Source: Rhodobacterales bacterium (GTDB taxonomy: Bacteria > Pseudomonadota > Alphaproteobacteria > Rhodobacterales > Rhodobacteraceae). Taken from it: 7,770 nt of DNA. Position numbers and translations under genes: made by a program. Where the stretch lies: contig JAACVA010000226.1 of assembly GCA_009992615.1 (NCBI GenBank), positions 1-7,770 on the forward strand, given 5' to 3'. Under the pieces are notes generated by a model, which made no database searches, had not been told where the DNA came from, and saw only the letters and a program-made list of their open reading frames with translations. This document shows positions 5,910-7,770 of the stretch, one piece after another. The stretch's first letter is position 1. Each line of letters begins with the position of its first letter.

Positions 5910-7171
5910 GCCGCCATCGTGGTGTGGGACGAGGCCGGTCTGACAATCCGCGATTTGCTGGGCTTGCGGCCCGCATAGCGGGCAGCCAGGGTTTGCGGCC
6001 CGGCGGTGATGCGAAAATAGTCATAGTCGCCGGGCGCGTCAAAAGCACACAGATATTGGAAATGCAGCCGGAAAAATCGCCAACGCAGCGCCTTCCACGT
6101 TTCAGGCTTTAGGGTCTGGGTGAAGGCGGCAGAGACCACCAGTGGCCATTTCTGCCCCTCAGGGGCCACGCCGGATACCGCCACCGGATCGCACAACGCA
6201 AAGGCACAGCCGTCACCGGGGGCGGTGACATCGACCCAAGTCAGATCATCGCGCGCCGACAGGAAATGCAGATCAGCGCGCAAACGCTGTGCTTCGGGCA
6301 GAAAACTGACCATCGGGATCACCTGACCGAGGGTCAAAAGCGCCAAGGCCGGGCCGTTTGCGGGCACACAGCCCTGGCGGATCAAATCGGCAATGCAGGA
6401 CACCGCCAGATGCGCGCCCGAAGAATGGCCGACCACCAGAACCTCGTCCGCGTCGCTGGCCATGGCGCGGGCGATGGCGGCGGTAAATTCGGCCATCCGC
6501 GCCTCAAGTGCCGGGGGGTTGGCGCCCCGCGTCGCGGCGGAAAAAGCATAGTCATGCATCAGGTAATAGGCGAAGAACCGGCCATCCCTGGCCCGGAACC
6601 AGCGCATCAGCCAGACCGCCGCAGCAAAGCCAAGCGTATGGCCCGAAAGCCGCAACAGCAGCGGCGCAATGTCCAGACCCAGCGCGCCCAGACCCCACGC
6701 CAAAGCCGCACCGACAGCCTGCCCGCCATACCACGCCACGGCCATCGCCAGCGCCAGTTGCCCCAACAGCATCACCACCGGATAAAGCGCCGCAATCACC
6801 GGCCCCTTGCGCAGCCACATCAGCCGCCGCAAGGCGCCGCTGACGATATAGATCCAAGCGGTGCGCCCAAGCTGGCCATAGGTTGAAAGGATGCCGGTGT
6901 TCATCGAATGGCGCACAATGTCTGACCAGACCAGAACCTCGACATCCGCCTGCACCGGGCGCCCCTCGATCGTCGCCGCCACCTGCCAGCCATAGCGCGC
7001 GCCCTTGCGCGGTTTCAGCGCAATCTGATAGCCCGAAATCGCCGCCTGCGCCGCGCTCTCCTTGCGGTACAACTCGCGATAGCGTCGCGGGTGGATCGGA
7101 TCATATCCCGGAATGTAAAACACCCGGCGTCGGGTGACGGGAACAGTGCCTTGGGCCATCTGACTGTTCAT
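5906..7171 (-). CDS. Uncharacterised alpha/beta-hydrolase-like protein with internal membrane segments
   Basis: A 421-residue protein that I do not recognise as a named family. The N-terminal RRVFYIPGYDP (15-25) looks like the first hydrolase strand and oxyanion loop. The region 123-192 is strongly hydrophobic, with probable membrane helices at about 123-149, 151-173 and 179-192. The second half holds VLVVGHSSGAHLA (244-256), a GxSxG nucleophile elbow with S250 as candidate nucleophile. Possible acid and His residues lie in SARDDLTWVDV (305-315) and FFRLHFQYL (366-374). The architecture suggests a membrane-attached esterase or lipase-like enzyme. The gene sits 51 bases after ccdA and overlaps the P450 start. 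The start is uncertain: at ATG 7171 the AGG sequence abuts the codon, while ATG 7159 (residue 5) has AGGA about 11 bases upstream. There is no cleavable signal peptide. Hydrolase activity is inference from the elbow motif. Confidence 0.8.
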   Translation of the reverse strand: MNSQMAQGTVPVTRRRVFYIPGYDPIHPRRYRELYRKESAAQAAISGYQIALKPRKGARYGWQVAATIEGRPVQADVEVLVWSDIVRHSMNTGILSTYGQLGRTAWIYIVSGALRRLMWLRKGPVIAALYPVVMLLGQLALAMAVAWYGGQAVGAALAWGLGALGLDIAPLLLRLSGHTLGFAAAVWLMRWFRARDGRFFAYYLMHDYAFSAATRGANPPALEARMAEFTAAIARAMASDADEVLVVGHSSGAHLAVSCIADLIRQGCVPANGPALALLTLGQVIPMVSFLPEAQRLRADLHFLSARDDLTWVDVTAPGDGCAFALCDPVAVSGVAPEGQKWPLVVSAAFTQTLKPETWKALRWRFFRLHFQYLCAFDAPGDYDYFRITAGPQTLAARYAGRKPSKSRIVRPASSHTTMAA

Positions 7172-7222
7172 CCTGCTTGCTGCGGATCAGAATACCCGAA
7201 CAGTTTGGCGAAATTAAGCCAC

Positions 7223-7770
7223 TCAGCCTAGGGTGGCCAGCGCCGGAAAGGTTTCAAGCAGCCACCATGAAAACGCGCTGAATGCCCCGGTCAGCAGCGC
7301 AACACCAACCAACACCAGCAACGCGCCCATGGCCTTTTCGATCACGCCCATCCAGGGCTTGATCCGGTTCATCACCCCGATCGAGCGTTGGATGAAAACC
7401 GCCGCCAGAAGGAATGGAATGCCCAGCCCCGCGGCATAGACGCCCAACAGCGTCGTGCCGCGCGCCAGGCTGGCCTCGGATGCAGCAAGCGACAGGATTG
7501 CGCCCAGTTGCGGGCCGATGCAGGGCGTCCAGCCAAAGGCAAAGGCAAGGCCCAGAACATAGGCCCCGAACGACGATCCGCCCTGGTCGCCCGCATCCAG
7601 CCGCGCTTCGCGGTTCAGCAGTGGAATACGCAGGATGCCAAGGAAATGCAGGCCAAACACAATGACAACAATGCCGGAAATCTGCGCAAACCGCTCCTGA
7701 TTTTGCAGAAAGAACGCCCCGAACACCGAGGCGGTAAAACCCAGAATCAGGAACACGGTTGACAGACCCA
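7223..7770 (-). CDS. ccdA: Cytochrome c biogenesis protein CcdA, C-terminal part (5' end outside window)
   Basis: CcdA passes electrons from cytoplasmic thioredoxin across the inner membrane to periplasmic thiol-disulfide proteins, keeping apocytochrome c cysteines reduced before haem attachment. The frame stays open to the right edge (…GLSTVFLILGFTASVFGAFF), so the true start and the first redox Cys (in an SPC-type motif near the N-terminus) lie outside. The second redox Cys is seen in FGWTPCIGPQLGAIL (codon at 7520-7522) and is the only Cys in the visible part. About five hydrophobic segments follow the family pattern, ending in a helix at FSWWLLETF and the stop TGA at 7223-7225. The visible length (about 182 residues) fits the last three quarters of a ~240-residue CcdA. 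It is upstream of, and same-strand with, the hydrolase-like gene; co-transcription is possible given the 51-base gap. Confidence 0.92.
   Translation of the reverse strand, partial: GLSTVFLILGFTASVFGAFFLQNQERFAQISGIVVIVFGLHFLGILRIPLLNREARLDAGDQGGSSFGAYVLGLAFAFGWTPCIGPQLGAILSLAASEASLARGTTLLGVYAAGLGIPFLLAAVFIQRSIGVMNRIKPWMGVIEKAMGALLVLVGVALLTGAFSAFSWWLLETFPALATLG

Noticed and set aside
5013..5978. Long plus-strand open frame (about 321 codons) opposite the P450 gene
   Set aside because: It is antisense to a gene with complete P450 motifs. The translation is Arg/Gly-rich without recognisable domains, as expected from GC-rich codon bias.
6266..6886. Plus-strand open frame (about 206 codons) opposite the hydrolase-like gene
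   Set aside because: The composition is Gln/Arg/His-rich with no motif, while the minus strand has a GxSxG elbow and coherent membrane segments.
7223..7756. GTG at 7756 as the true start of ccdA
   Set aside because: The frame continues to the window edge with the family sequence GLST before it, and the first conserved CcdA helix and Cys would be missing.
1..7770. CRISPR arrays, tRNA/rRNA genes, insertion sequences or phage genes
   Set aside because: I saw no regularly spaced repeats, no transposase or integrase motifs and no tRNA-like cloverleaf; the window is packed with chromosomal genes.

Overview
The window looks like chromosomal DNA of a GC-rich alphaproteobacterium, most likely Rhodobacterales/Rhodobacteraceae (Roseobacter-Paracoccus type). 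The grounds are strong GC bias, protein sequence character, and the surE-pcm-LysM/LytM lipoprotein order. This assignment rests on recognition, not on a database search. I see no transposase, phage, CRISPR, tRNA or rRNA sequence.

Left part, plus strand: the window opens inside purF (C-terminal half of amidophosphoribosyltransferase, Fe-S type). A short, motif-degenerate, YciK-like short-chain dehydrogenase follows after 78 bases that carry a small hairpin element. Then come about 194 non-coding bases with an unusually G-rich, self-complementary tract containing a perfect four-run G-quadruplex motif. This tract leads directly into surE (5'/3'-nucleotidase, GTG start). surE overlaps pcm (protein-L-isoaspartate methyltransferase) by an ATGA junction. 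After 90 bases comes a lipoprotein with two LysM domains and a metal-site-degenerate LytM/M23 domain, resembling NlpD. surE-pcm-nlpD is a known stationary-phase/repair/envelope cluster in proteobacteria.

Right part, minus strand: reading from the right edge, a 5'-truncated ccdA (thiol-disulfide transmembrane transporter for cytochrome c maturation) is followed after 51 bases by an uncharacterised alpha/beta-hydrolase-like protein with an internal membrane-spanning segment. That gene overlaps a cytochrome P450 gene by another ATGA junction. The P450 converges on the LysM/LytM gene across a 153-base gap holding several short hairpins.

No complete new multi-gene system stands out. The parts most worth a second look are the structured leader with G-quadruplex in front of surE, where mutually exclusive helices include or free the ribosome-binding site, and the translationally coupled pair of membrane-inserted hydrolase and P450. 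The SDR lacking several canonical catalytic motifs and the probably non-enzymatic LytM domain are also notable.
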